Of a stretch of 64,000 nt of DNA, positions 16,427 through 25,046 are shown one piece after another (position 1 is the first letter of the stretch; every line of letters starts with the position of its first letter). Made by a program: the position numbers and the translations under genes. The notes below the pieces were generated by a model, which did not search any database, was not told the origin of the DNA, and worked only from the letters and a program-made list of their open reading frames with translations. The DNA is from Bifidobacterium parmae (GTDB lineage Bacteria > Actinomycetota > Actinomycetes > Actinomycetales > Bifidobacteriaceae): the NCBI RefSeq assembly GCF_002860365.1, contig NZ_NMWT01000020.1, positions 21,876 through 85,875 on the forward strand, read 5' to 3'.

Positions 16427-17425
16427 TCAGGCGCGTACGCCGGCGAGTGCGGCGGCGCTGGCGCGCACGGCCGCCTCGCTCACCGTGCAGGTGAGCCGGT
16501 AGACGGGCACGCGGGAGAGGAGCAGGTCGAGCAGTCCGAGCGTCGACGCGGCGGCGACCGGGTCGGCGGGCATGTAGGTCTGTCGCAGGATGAGCGGCAA
16601 CGCTTCGGCCGCGTCGAGCCGCACGCACGTGTTCGGCGTGCCATGCTCGTCGGGGAAGGTGACGGGCGCGGCGGCGGGCGCGGCGGCGGGTGAGGCGGCA
16701 TGCGCGGCGGCATCCGCATCATGGCCGGTATGGGCGGTGTCTTCCGCGGAACCGTCCGTCGTGAACGCCGTCACGTGCGCCGCGTTGGCGGCGGCGACGG
16801 CGTTCACGCGCGTCGCGGCGTCGGCGGCGGCACGCGCCTGCGCGGTCGCCGCCTCGGCGCGCGCGACGACGCAGATGCCGCCGAGCGGCGCGCTCGTGTT
16901 GCGCTGCCACCCCTCCTTGCCGCACCACGGCGTGCCGTACGCGATGACGCGATGACGCGCGGCGGCGGGCGCAGCCGGGTCGTCGCGTTCGCGTTCACGT
17001 TCGAAGCGGAGGATCGGCTTGTCGCCGTTGATGATGGAGACGCGGTCGCCGAACGCGCGGCGCCATAAGGAGATGTGCGTGGTCTTGCCGGTGCCGCTGG
17101 GCGCGGTGAAGATGTAGGCGCGGCCGTCGAAGCCGATGGTGGCGCCGTGGAAGACGAGCCGGTCGCGTGTGGGCGCGGCTTCGGCGATGGCGCGGTGGAC
17201 GGCGAGCGTTTCGAGGTAGGCGTCGCTCCAGTCGCCGGGTTCGCCGATCTCGCGTTCGTGGTCGATGGATTCCTGCGTGACGGCGATGGCGAGGTCGGAG
17301 TCGTGCGCGTCGCGTGCGAATCCGTGGGATTCGATGCGGTAGTCGGCGCATTGGCGGACGACTTGGTCGTTGAGGGAGCGGACGGCGACGGTGAGCCCGC
17401 CCACGCGGATACGGAAATCGGTCAC
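16427..17425 (-). CDS. HPr kinase/PEPCK-like P-loop protein
   Basis: 332 residues from GTG 17425. A P-loop FTAPSGTGKTTHISLW lies near residue 130, followed by SIINGDKPIL (~155) and AYGTPWCGKEGW (~190), the arrangement of the HprK/PckA-like kinases that accompany lasso peptide and other peptide-modification clusters; in the lasso peptide paeninodin such a kinase phosphorylates the peptide C-terminus. An Ala-rich insertion of about 70 residues (~205-275) interrupts the C-terminal part. It is not a full HprK: there is no N-terminal HprK domain. Placed between modules 3 and 2, it is the best candidate modifying enzyme for the short peptides, but phosphorylation is inferred from the family only. 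Confidence 0.8.
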   Translation of the reverse strand: MTDFRIRVGGLTVAVRSLNDQVVRQCADYRIESHGFARDAHDSDLAIAVTQESIDHEREIGEPGDWSDAYLETLAVHRAIAEAAPTRDRLVFHGATIGFDGRAYIFTAPSGTGKTTHISLWRRAFGDRVSIINGDKPILRFERERERDDPAAPAAARHRVIAYGTPWCGKEGWQRNTSAPLGGICVVARAEAATAQARAAADAATRVNAVAAANAAHVTAFTTDGSAEDTAHTGHDADAAAHAASPAAAPAAAPVTFPDEHGTPNTCVRLDAAEALPLILRQTYMPADPVAAASTLGLLDLLLSRVPVYRLTCTVSEAAVRASAAALAGVRA

Positions 17426-17496
17426 GCCCCCAGTCTACGCGCGTCGATATGAGAAAACCCGCGCACTCGCATGGAGTGCACGGGTCATATGTCTCC

Positions 17497-17607
17497 GCTC
17501 CCCTTGAGGGAAACGGGCCATCTTTTCTCTGCTCCCCTTGAGGGGAGCAATCCTTTTTTCTTCGCTCCCCTTGAGGGGAGCTGTCGGCGAAGCCGACTGA
17601 GGGGTGT
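17497..17607. repeat. REP-like intergenic element, copy 1 (triple hairpin)
   Basis: Three copies of GCTCCCCTTGAGGGGAGC (first one degenerate) at 17497, 17531 and 17564, about 33 bp apart, are followed by GTCGGC-GAA-GCCGAC (17583-17597) and TGAGGGG. The same design recurs at 45.4 kb and 56.7 kb. It lies between the module 3 membrane protein and the HprK-like gene and may limit read-through. Confidence 0.85.
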
Positions 17608-17633
17608 TCCTGAAGGATGCCCTGGGAATCCCC

Positions 17634-18179
17634 TCAGTTCGCCTCGTAGATCTTGCCGTAGTTCTGGGAGTCGGAATCCGGGTGGGTGGCGTCGTCGGTG
17701 GAGGTGTTGCCCTTGTCCGAGGAGCCTCCGTTGCTGGAGCCTCCGTTGTTCGAGCCGTTGGAGGAGTTGCCCCCGTTGGTCGAGCCGCCCGAGTTGTTCG
17801 ACGACCCCGAGGAGCCGGTGCTCTTGGAGCCGCCGTTCGACGAGCCGCCCAGGTTGGTGGTCGTGTCGCCGGCGGATCCGGAATCACCCGTACCGTTCTC
17901 CAGTTCGGAATAGTCGAGCGTGCCTTCGCCGTCGGACTTGCCGGTGCCGGAGGTGCCGTCGGAACCGCTCTCGTGCGTGAGCGACGTGCCGGTGCCGGTC
18001 GTGCCGTCCGTGCCGCCGCCGCGCGTGAGCGCGAACGCGGCGCACGCGACGATGACCGCGAGCGCGACGGCCGCCGCGATGATGGCGGCGACGCGCTTCT
18101 GCACGGTGGTCATGCTGGCGAACAGGGCGGCGACGCGGTTCGCGCCGCCGTGGTTATCGCCGTGCTGGGGGCTGCTCAT
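17634..18179 (-). CDS. Module 3 single-span membrane protein with Gly/Ser/Asn-rich tail
   Basis: 181 residues from ATG 18179 (AAGGA before it). A 30-residue polar N-terminus precedes one membrane helix (RVAAIIAAAVALAVIVACAA, ~29-50). The tail is dominated by SSNGGS, NNSGGS and NGGN repeats. It keeps TLDYSELENG and ends THPDSDSQNYGKIYEAN, both boxes shared with the module 1 homologue across otherwise unalignable low-complexity sequence. It follows the 54-residue peptide by 32 bp. Conserved boxes in a disordered external tail suggest short binding or processing sites rather than a folded domain. No known family is recognised. Confidence 0.78.
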   Translation of the reverse strand: MSSPQHGDNHGGANRVAALFASMTTVQKRVAAIIAAAVALAVIVACAAFALTRGGGTDGTTGTGTSLTHESGSDGTSGTGKSDGEGTLDYSELENGTGDSGSAGDTTTNLGGSSNGGSKSTGSSGSSNNSGGSTNGGNSSNGSNNGGSSNGGSSDKGNTSTDDATHPDSDSQNYGKIYEAN

Positions 18180-18211
18180 CGGTGTCCTTGTCGTGTTCCG
18201 GGAGGCGCGGA

Positions 18212-18376
18212 TCAGTAGTTGAGGGCGTTGCCGGAGAGGTCGCCGAAGTTGAAGTTGCCCTCACCGTTGTTGTTGTTGGCGTTGCCGCCGCCGTTCATGT
18301 TGCTTTCGGAGGTGCGGACGATGTCGGTGCCGTTCAGCGTGATGACGGTCATCAGGGGCTGTTCATACTGCTTCAT
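18212..18376 (-). CDS. Module 3 short peptide, 54 aa
   Basis: ATG 18376 with GGAAAGAAG upstream; stop TGA at 18212. It begins KQYEQPLMTVITL, then NGTDIVRTSESN, followed by a tail rich in Asn and Gly (MNGGGNANNNNGEG, FNFGDLSGNALNY). The first ~23 residues match the module 2 peptide in the pattern [KN]-x-Y-E-[KQ]-P-x-M-T-V-x-x-[VL]-x-x-T-D-[VI]-V-R-T-S. No signal peptide, Cys residues or double-Gly site are present, which argues against a classical class II bacteriocin. It lies 110 bp after the large protein and 32 bp before the membrane protein. Confidence 0.75.
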   Translation of the reverse strand: MKQYEQPLMTVITLNGTDIVRTSESNMNGGGNANNNNGEGNFNFGDLSGNALNY

Positions 18377-18486
18377 GATGTGCTTCTTTCCTTCCCGCCG
18401 GTGTTGCGGCCGACGGATGCGTATGTCGTTACGTCATGGGGCGCGGTGCCCGGCACGTCGGCCGGACACCGCGTGGAGGGCCTTCG

Positions 18487-20754
18487 TCAGGCCTTGGTGA
18501 TGGTCACGTCGCCGTTCGCGGTCACGACGACCGTGTAGGCGGAACCGGACACGGTGACGCCGTCAAGCGTGGTCCACTGCGGGGTCACGGTGAGGGTGAC
18601 GTCGCTGTCCGCCGGCAGGCCGGACAGCACGCCGGTGGTGAGGTAGCGCGCGTCGCCCTGCGCGGTCTTCACGCCGAACTCGCTGCTGTTCGCCTTGTAG
18701 TACGGGTTCGCGGCGAACGCGGTCTTGGCGGTGCCCGAGGTCACGTAGTCGTAGGCGGTGGACGACGTGATCGTGCCGGTCTTGCCGTTGGCGAGCGCGA
18801 CCTTGAAGGACGCGGACTTGAAGTTGTAGCTGTCCACGCGGAGAGGAAGCGCACGCTGCGGGTGCCGTCGTCCGCGGTGGCGGTCTGGGCGCTCAGGTTG
18901 ATGGTGTTCGCGTCCACGAAGTGGGCGTACAGGCCGTTCGCGGCGTCGTAGTTCGTGTGGTCGAGCACGAGCGTGTTGTTCCACAGGGTGTCGCCCGTCT
19001 GCCACGTGTGATGCTTCGGGTTGGTGCCGGTGGCGTCGCGGTTCAGGGAGGTGGCCTGCGTGTTGTCCTCGGTGGAGAACGCGGACTGGCTGGTGTACCA
19101 GCCGGCGAACAGCTTGCCGGCCTGCTCCGGGGCGGTGTCGCCCGGCTTGTAGGTGCCGGTCCACGGCGCGCCGTACAGGGTGACGGTGCCGCCCTTCTTG
19201 GTGGCGTCCTTGGCGCCGTTCACCGTCTGGAACGGGGTGGCGTTCGTGGAACCGTCGGAGATGACCTTGGTGCCGTACACGGCCTGGTTGTTGACGTTCG
19301 CGAACGCGGCGTTCAGACGGCCGGTCGTGTAGGAGGAGCCATCGGCGTCCGTCGCGGAGGCGGAGGCCAGCGCCTGCAGCTGGGCGAGCGGATCGCTGTT
19401 CGCGGCGACGTTGCTGGTCTGCATCTTGTAGTTGTCGGCGCCGGTCGGATCGCTGGCGGAGGCGTCTGCGTTCACCCAAGCGGTGTAGGTGCCGTCGCTC
19501 TTCAGCGTGGTCGGCTCGATGTAGTAGCCGCGGTTCTCGATCTTCGCCCTGTACTGGGTGCCGTTGCTCTCATCCGTGTACTGGGTGTTGAGGATGTTCA
19601 CCTTGGCGGTCGACTCGGATTCGATGACCTTGTGGCCGTCCGTGTGCAGCGTGTCCTGGATGTTGCCGGCGACGAGGTTCACCGTGGAGGTGCCGCGGAG
19701 TTCGAGCGCCCAGCTGTCGGTCTCGGCGCGCTCCACGTCGGTGTCGCCTTCGACCTTCGGGTCGAGGACGGCGTTCGGGTTGTTGATGTTCAGGGTGCCG
19801 CCGGTGTTGACGCCGTTATGGCTGCTGTCGACGCCGTTGCCGATCTTCGTGTTGCTGATCTTCACGTTGCCGGTTCCGGCGATGTTCACCGTGCCGGACG
19901 TGGAGATGGCGCCGTTGAGCTCGCCCTTGTTGACGGACTTGTCCTTCTGGTTGGAGTAGGTGCCGTCCGTGATGTTGATGGTCGAGGAGACGCCGGGCTC
20001 AGAGTACACGGCGGCGTCGCGGCCCCACACGGTCGGGTAGGCGGAGGTCGTGGTGAAGCCGATACTATCGAGCAGCTTATCCAGAACAGGAATCGAGGTG
20101 CTCAGAATCTTGTACACGGTAAGATGATCGTACGTGCCCGAGCTGCCGAGGTTCACGATGGAGCCGTTGCCAGTGATGACGATGCCGCGGTTCGGCCTGG
20201 TGACGTTGGCGGAGCCTGCAGCGATATGCGCGTTGCCGATTGTGTTCAGAACGCCGCCATTGACCTTGACGGCATAGTCGATGCCGGAGACTTTTGTCGG
20301 AAGCACGAGGATCCTAAGGAGGCTGTCACCGGTCAGGTTGATGTCGTCGACCACCACGCTGCCGCCAAAGGTCAGATTGGCGCCCTGAGGCACGGTGAAC
20401 TGGACATTACGCAGGATAGCGGTGGAGGAGCTGGTGATGGTGATGGGACGATCCGTCGGAATCGTGATAGAAGTAGGGGTGCCAAAAACTTCCTTATCTG
20501 CGAACACACCAAGAACCCCCGTTGAAGTGTTGAACTTGATGATGCCCATACCGGTATCCCCAAGCTTCTCGGAGGGGGGCGACGTTCAGGGTCGTGCAGC
20601 TGGAATTATCGATCGCGTTCTTGAAGCTGGTCTCGTCGGCGACGTCGCACACGCCGGCCGCGTAGGCGGGGGCGATGGCGAAGGTCGACAGGACCATCGC
20701 CGCGGTGGCCACGACGGCGGCGGCGATACCGCCTCTCGTTCGTAGGTTCTTCAT
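18487..20754 (-). pseudogene. Module 3 secreted beta-helix-like surface protein, two frameshifts
   Basis: Three overlapping frames make one gene. ATG 20754 (AGGAAGAG site) starts a signal peptide (TRGGIAAAVVATAAMVLSTF...PAYAAG) that leaves frame in a G6 tract (20574-20579); removing one base joins TTLNVAP to SEKLGDTGMGIIKFN and the 600-residue beta-helix body. Near 18837 the frame is lost again: one missing base joins RSVRFLSA to VDSYNFKSASFKV, giving the same C-terminal domain as module 1 (AYDYVT, VTPQWTTLDGV). LFAGWYTSQ is the InlB B-repeat-like motif. The gene is otherwise intact, so sequencing error, phase-off state or recent decay are all possible. Confidence 0.85.
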
Positions 20755-21090
20755 GGTGTCTCTCTTCCTGACGCGGTTCTCTTGCCGCCGCGTCGAACAA
20801 CATACAGCCGGACGCCGCGTATGCCATCGTCTGCGAACAACCTCCAAGCCGCAACCGGTTCGACATACGTAGTGGCATCCTCTCGAAGCATGAACGTAAT
20901 ACGACCCCTACCCCGGAAATGAGACAACGACCATATTCAATGCCCAATGGGTGCGCTCACATCGGTACGTACGCGCCCCGGCAGGAAATCGTTTGCCCTC
21001 ACATCCGCCGGAATTCCGCCACTGTAAGGCGTTACGGAAGAATTCACCATCCTGTAACCCGACGGCGTCCATCCCCCAAGACACGCCCGC
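20755..21090. other. Intergenic region, 336 bp, between ugd and module 3
   Basis: No gene or RNA was recognised. It should contain the module 3 promoter and the ugd terminator; neither is clear. It has lower GC content than its surroundings and contains the operator-like 12-mer at 21024. Confidence 0.6.
21024..21035. promoter_or_regulatory. Operator-like 12-mer upstream of module 3
   Basis: GTAAGGCGTTAC has GTAA/TTAC arms and resembles the 12-mers upstream of modules 1 and 2. It is 270 bp upstream of the module 3 surface protein start, closer to the end of ugd. The weakest of the three. Confidence 0.25.
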
Positions 21091-22347
21091 TCAGTCCCTG
21101 CGGAACAGGTCGCGCGTGTAGACCTTGTCCCTCACGTCGTCGAGCACGCCGTCGTAGCGGTTCGCGAGGATCGCGTCGCTGCGCCGCTTGAACTCGTCCA
21201 GATCGTTGACGACCTCGGAGCCGAAGAACGTGGAACCGTCCGCGAGCGTCGGCTCGTAGACGATCACGGTCGCGCCCTTCGCCTTGACGCGCTTCATCAC
21301 GCCTTGGATGGCGGATTGGCGGAAATTATCGGAGTTCGTCTTCATCGTCAGCCGGTACACGACGACCGTCACCGGCTTCTCGCCTGTGGAATCGTACTCG
21401 TTGTTGCCGCTGTAGCCGTACCAGCCGGCCTTCCTGAGCACGCTGTCGGCGATGAAGTCCTTGCGCGTGACGTTCGACTCCACGATCGCGCGGATGAGAT
21501 TCTCCGGCACATCCCGGTAGTTGGCGAGCAGCTGCCTCGTGTCCTTCGGCAGACAGTAGCCGCCGTAGCCGAAGCTCGGATTGTTGTAGTGCGTGCCGAT
21601 GCGCGGGTCGAGGCACACGCCGTCGATGATCTCGCGCGTGTCCAGTCCCTTCGACTCGGCGTACGTGTCCAGCTCGTTGAAGTAGGAGACGCGCAGCGCC
21701 AGATACGTGTTGGCGAACAGCTTCACGGCCTCCGCCTCGGTGAAGCCCATGAGCAGCGTGGGGATGTCCTCCTCGACGGCGCCCTGCTGCAGCAGCTTCG
21801 CGAACGTCTCGGCCGCCTCGACGAGATGCTGGTCCTCAGAATCAGTACCGACCACGATGCGGCTCGGATACAGGTTGTCGTACAAAGCCTTGGATTCGCG
21901 CAGGAATTCAGGGCTGAAGATGATGTTCCTCGAACCGGTCTTCTCGCGGATGGACTTCGTGTAGCCGACGGGAATCGTGGACTTGATGACCATGACCGCA
22001 TCCGGGTTCACCCTCATCACCAGATCGATGACGGCCTCCACCGCGGAGGTATCGAAGAAGTTCCTCTCGCTGTCGTAGTTCGTCGGCGTCGCGATGACCA
22101 CGAAATCGGCGTCACGGTACGCTGCCTCCCCGTCGAGCGTGGCGGTGAGGTCCAGCCTCCTCTCCGCGAAATACTTCTCGATGTAGTCGTCCCGGATCGG
22201 GGACCTGCGGGCGTTGATCATGTCGACCTTCGCCGGCACGATGTCCACCGCCGTCACCCGATGGTGCTGCGACAGCAGCGTCGCCAGACTCAACCCCACA
22301 TAACCGGTGCCCGCGACCGCGATCCTCAACGATTCGAAATCCCTCAT
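21091..22347 (-). CDS. ugd: UDP-glucose 6-dehydrogenase
   Basis: 418 residues. The N-terminal Rossmann motif is [10 protein letters not shown] (~11-20); KSTIPVGYT and FSPEFLRES lie in the centre; the catalytic Cys is C265 in [12 protein letters not shown], with the family's conserved Lys in [13 protein letters not shown] (~209). The enzyme oxidises UDP-glucose to UDP-glucuronate with NAD+, a precursor for acidic capsule sugars. It ends the surface polysaccharide region and has its own promoter upstream (22404-22432). The length is normal for the bacterial short form. Confidence 0.95.
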   Translation of the reverse strand: MRDFESLRIAVAGTGYVGLSLATLLSQHHRVTAVDIVPAKVDMINARRSPIRDDYIEKYFAERRLDLTATLDGEAAYRDADFVVIATPTNYDSERNFFDTSAVEAVIDLVMRVNPDAVMVIKSTIPVGYTKSIREKTGSRNIIFSPEFLRESKALYDNLYPSRIVVGTDSEDQHLVEAAETFAKLLQQGAVEEDIPTLLMGFTEAEAVKLFANTYLALRVSYFNELDTYAESKGLDTREIIDGVCLDPRIGTHYNNPSFGYGGYCLPKDTRQLLANYRDVPENLIRAIVESNVTRKDFIADSVLRKAGWYGYSGNNEYDSTGEKPVTVVVYRLTMKTNSDNFRQSAIQGVMKRVKAKGATVIVYEPTLADGSTFFGSEVVNDLDEFKRRSDAILANRYDGVLDDVRDKVYTRDLFRRD

Positions 22348-22403
22348 CCCCGCCTGCTTCCCATCATGGACGCGCCCGTACGCGCCCCTACCAACCGACT
22401 CCC

Positions 22404-22432
22404 ACTATACCGCGGTCCTGCCCAATGGTGAA
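22404..22432 (-). promoter_or_regulatory. Candidate sigma-70 promoter of ugd
   Basis: -10 TATAGT (22409-22404) and -35 TTCACC (22432-22427) are separated by 17 bp, placing the start about 50 bp before the ugd ATG. Confidence 0.55.
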
Positions 22433-22505
22433 GATTCCCGAGGGCTCCGACCACATCCGCCGGTACGGGTTGCGAAGCGGCGGCGAAGCCCCCTAGCGTG
22501 GATTC

Positions 22506-23420
22506 ATGGACACCATCATCGACGATACGAACGCTCCGGGGATGCGCGAGACGCTCGCGCGACGCCGGCAGGACACCCTGCGCCGCTGCCGTGCGGAAAC
22601 GGAGCGATGCGGCAAACCGCTCCTGTTCGGCATGACCACGGCATTGTCGCTGCACGCCATACCGTTGCCGGACCAGTGCACGCTCGACATCACGAAACTC
22701 CACACCGTCGCGACCACCGGCAACGGACGCACCCGCACACGCGCCGCCCACGTACAGGCGCATGTTTGGCGGCACGCATCCGGCATCATACGCTTCGACG
22801 AACAGGTGCACGCGCTGCATCCGTATCACGCGTGGGCGCAACTCGCACCGTACCTGTCGTTGGAGGCATTGGTCATACTCGGCGACGCCGTGGTCTGTGC
22901 CATGCACCGCACGCCCACGCTCGCACGCAAACGGGACGCGGCGACGATTCTCGCGGGATTCTGCGCGCACATCCCGAAACTCGCACGGTTCAAAGGACGG
23001 ACCAACGCACTGCGCGCCCTCCCGCTGATCATGCCGAACGTGGATTCCCCCATGGAATCCAAGCAACGACTGGCGTTGATGGCGCATGGCGTGCCGATGC
23101 CGACAACCAATTACGTCGTGCCGGACGTGAAGTTCGCTTCGGGCGCGAGCATGACCCTGGACCTGGCATGGCCGGAGCATCAGGTCGCCGTGGAATACGA
23201 CGGCGACCATCACCGCACCGACAAGCAGCAGTGGCGTCGCGACCAGGAGAAACGCAATCTGCTGCGGAGCCGATCATGGATCATCCTCGAAGCGACGGCG
23301 GGCAATCTCGCGAACGACGAGGCACGCGCGTCGTTCGCGTTCCAGGTGGGACGCGAACTGGCGAAACGCGGGGCGAGTGTACCGTTCTCGCTCATGCCCC
23401 GACCATTGGAAGAGACGTGA
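22506..23420 (+). CDS. DUF559-like protein of unknown function
   Basis: 304 residues, no membrane segment. The C-terminal third reads FASGASMTLDLAWPEHQVAVEYDGDHHRT, followed by RRDQEKRNLLRSRSWIIL, the DUF559/very-short-patch-repair-like PD-(D/E)xK fold (D in LDLAW, E-Y-D-G). The N-terminal part resembles the AbiEi-like proteins common in bifidobacteria, in which a winged-helix or antitoxin-like domain precedes a nuclease-like domain. The nuclease residues look kept, but activity is unproven. It stands alone on the plus strand, divergent from ugd, and its 3' flank is the site of an IS481 insertion 32 bp after the stop. A defence or DNA-repair role is a guess. Confidence 0.8.
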   Translation: MDTIIDDTNAPGMRETLARRRQDTLRRCRAETERCGKPLLFGMTTALSLHAIPLPDQCTLDITKLHTVATTGNGRTRTRAAHVQAHVWRHASGIIRFDEQVHALHPYHAWAQLAPYLSLEALVILGDAVVCAMHRTPTLARKRDAATILAGFCAHIPKLARFKGRTNALRALPLIMPNVDSPMESKQRLALMAHGVPMPTTNYVVPDVKFASGASMTLDLAWPEHQVAVEYDGDHHRTDKQQWRRDQEKRNLLRSRSWIILEATAGNLANDEARASFAFQVGRELAKRGASVPFSLMPRPLEET

Positions 23421-23452
23421 GCGGGCTCACACACGACACGTCCCGCACATGC

Positions 23453-23467
23453 GGGGCACGGGCGCGC
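23453..23467. repeat. Left 15-bp direct repeat flanking the IS (target duplication)
   Basis: GGGGCACGGGCGCGC is identical to 25011-25025 and abuts the TGT end of the element. Confidence 0.85.
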
Positions 23468-25010
23468 TGTTTAGTCTCAGCGGATAGTTGACGCATGTCC
23501 TGGGGCATGGTTGACGCCGTGTCCTGGGGCATGGTTTACAGGTCGTTGGTTGTTGACCATGTATGGATACACAGTCACAGCAACGGTCGGTATCATCATC
23601 CATCGAGGACAACGGGGACGTTCGCAGCGAGTTCCTGCGCAACAAGGCCATCGTCAACGCGATCGGCAACGGGGTTCCGGTGGCGGAGGCAGCGCGCCGC
23701 CACGGGGTCACGCGCCAGTGGGCGCACGAGCTGAAACGCAGATATGAGAAGGAGGGCGAGCCGGGGCTGCTGCCTCGTTCCCGGCGTGCCCACCGGATCG
23801 CGAACAGGACCGACAAGCGGCTCGCGGAGCGGATCGTCGCGATCCGCCGCGACCTGGAGTCCAGGGGGCTGGACGCGGGCCCGGAGTCCATCGCCGCCAG
23901 ATTGGAGCGCGAGGGCGTCGATCCTCCGGCGAATTCGACCATCCACCGGATCCTCAAAGACGCGGGACTGGTCCGCCCGGAGCCGAGGAAACGGCCGAGA
24001 TCCTCGTACACGCGGTTCGAGGCCGCGCTGCCGAACGAGACATGGCAGTCGGACTTCACCCACTGGCCGCTCGGCGACGGCACGGACGCGCTCGTCGTCT
24101 CCTGGCTCGACGACCACTCCCGCTTCCTCCTGTACTCGCACGCGTACGCGACGGTCACCATGAGGACGATCGAGGACTCGTTCCGCAAGGCGTGCTCCGT
24201 ATACGGGATCCCCGCGTCCACGCCCGCCGACAACGGCAGCGTGTACACGACCCGGCTCCGCTCGGCCGACCCCGGCCCGTTCGAACGCCTGCTCGCCCTG
24301 ATGGGCGTGCGCCGGAAGAACGGCAGACCGTACCATCCCCAGACGCAGGGCAAGATCGAACGCTGGCACCGCACCCTCAAGCAATGGCTCGCCGTGCGCC
24401 CGCTGGCCGCGGACCTCGACGGACTCAACCGGCAGCTCGACGAGTTCAGACACGAATACAACGAGGAACGCCCCCACCGAGCCCTGAAACGGCGCACGCC
24501 CAAGGAGGCGTACGAGGCATTGGGCAAGGCCGGCCCCGACCCCGAACTCGCCGCCCGCGAACAGGCCAGACGAGACGAGGAGGAACGACAAGCGGGCGAA
24601 CGGAACGACGCCGGGAGGAAGAAGCCACGGCGCCGCGGGCCGGCCCCCGTCTCCGGACGGACGGAACCCGTGCGCGTCGACGTCACCGTCCCCGCCAGAA
24701 GACACAAGACCGACCGGCGCGGCTGCGTCACGCAGGAGAACGTCGCGGGCCGCCGGCGCACCGTCAACATCGGCAGGGAGAACGCCGGCAGGATCGTGGA
24801 ACTGGGAATCACCCACGGCGTCATCACCGTCACCGACACGGACACCGGCGAGATCCTCGCCGAACAGATACTCGACGCCACCCGCGACTACCAGCGACGA
24901 AGCCCCATGCCCGGTGTCAACGATGCCCCAGGACATATGTAAACCATGCCTCAGGAGATACCGTCAACCATGCCCCGAGACATACGTCAACCATGCCCCA
25001 AGACAATACA
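23468..25010 (+). mobile_element. Complete IS481-family insertion sequence, 1543 bp
   Basis: The ends are imperfect inverted repeats beginning TGT and ending ACA (18 of 25 bases match), flanked by a perfect 15-bp direct repeat. Next to each end lie iterated 23-24 bp units of the type GTTGACGYATGTCCTGGGG followed by CATG: about three on the left (23468-23537) and four on the right (24925-25010), probably transposase binding sites. One full DDE transposase gene lies between. Intact ends and a clean duplication suggest a recent, possibly active insertion. Confidence 0.9.
23563..24942 (+). CDS. IS481-family DDE transposase
   Basis: 459 residues. The N-terminal helix-turn-helix (VPVAEAARRHGVTRQWAHEL, ~38-57) binds the ends; a second HTH_29-like segment follows (LEREGVDPPANSTIHRILKD). 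The RNase-H-like core has the DDE residues in WQSDFTHWPLG, PADNGSVYTT and GKIERWHRTLKQW. The C-terminal ~100 residues (RRTVNIGRENAGRIVELG and ITVTDTDTGEILAEQ) are an extra beta-rich tail seen in actinobacterial members. The gene fills most of the element and no frameshift or stop is present. Confidence 0.95.
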   Translation: MDTQSQQRSVSSSIEDNGDVRSEFLRNKAIVNAIGNGVPVAEAARRHGVTRQWAHELKRRYEKEGEPGLLPRSRRAHRIANRTDKRLAERIVAIRRDLESRGLDAGPESIAARLEREGVDPPANSTIHRILKDAGLVRPEPRKRPRSSYTRFEAALPNETWQSDFTHWPLGDGTDALVVSWLDDHSRFLLYSHAYATVTMRTIEDSFRKACSVYGIPASTPADNGSVYTTRLRSADPGPFERLLALMGVRRKNGRPYHPQTQGKIERWHRTLKQWLAVRPLAADLDGLNRQLDEFRHEYNEERPHRALKRRTPKEAYEALGKAGPDPELAAREQARRDEEERQAGERNDAGRKKPRRRGPAPVSGRTEPVRVDVTVPARRHKTDRRGCVTQENVAGRRRTVNIGRENAGRIVELGITHGVITVTDTDTGEILAEQILDATRDYQRRSPMPGVNDAPGHM

Positions 25011-25025
25011 GGGGCACGGGCGCGC
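25011..25025. repeat. Right 15-bp direct repeat flanking the IS
   Basis: Second copy of GGGGCACGGGCGCGC, immediately after the ACA end of the element. Confidence 0.85.
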
Positions 25026-25046
25026 ACATGCACGTTCCGCACCGTC

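Noticed and set aside
9051-20754. LPxTG sortase substrates or pili
   Set aside because: No sorting signal or C-terminal membrane helix in any of the three large proteins, and no sortase in the window.
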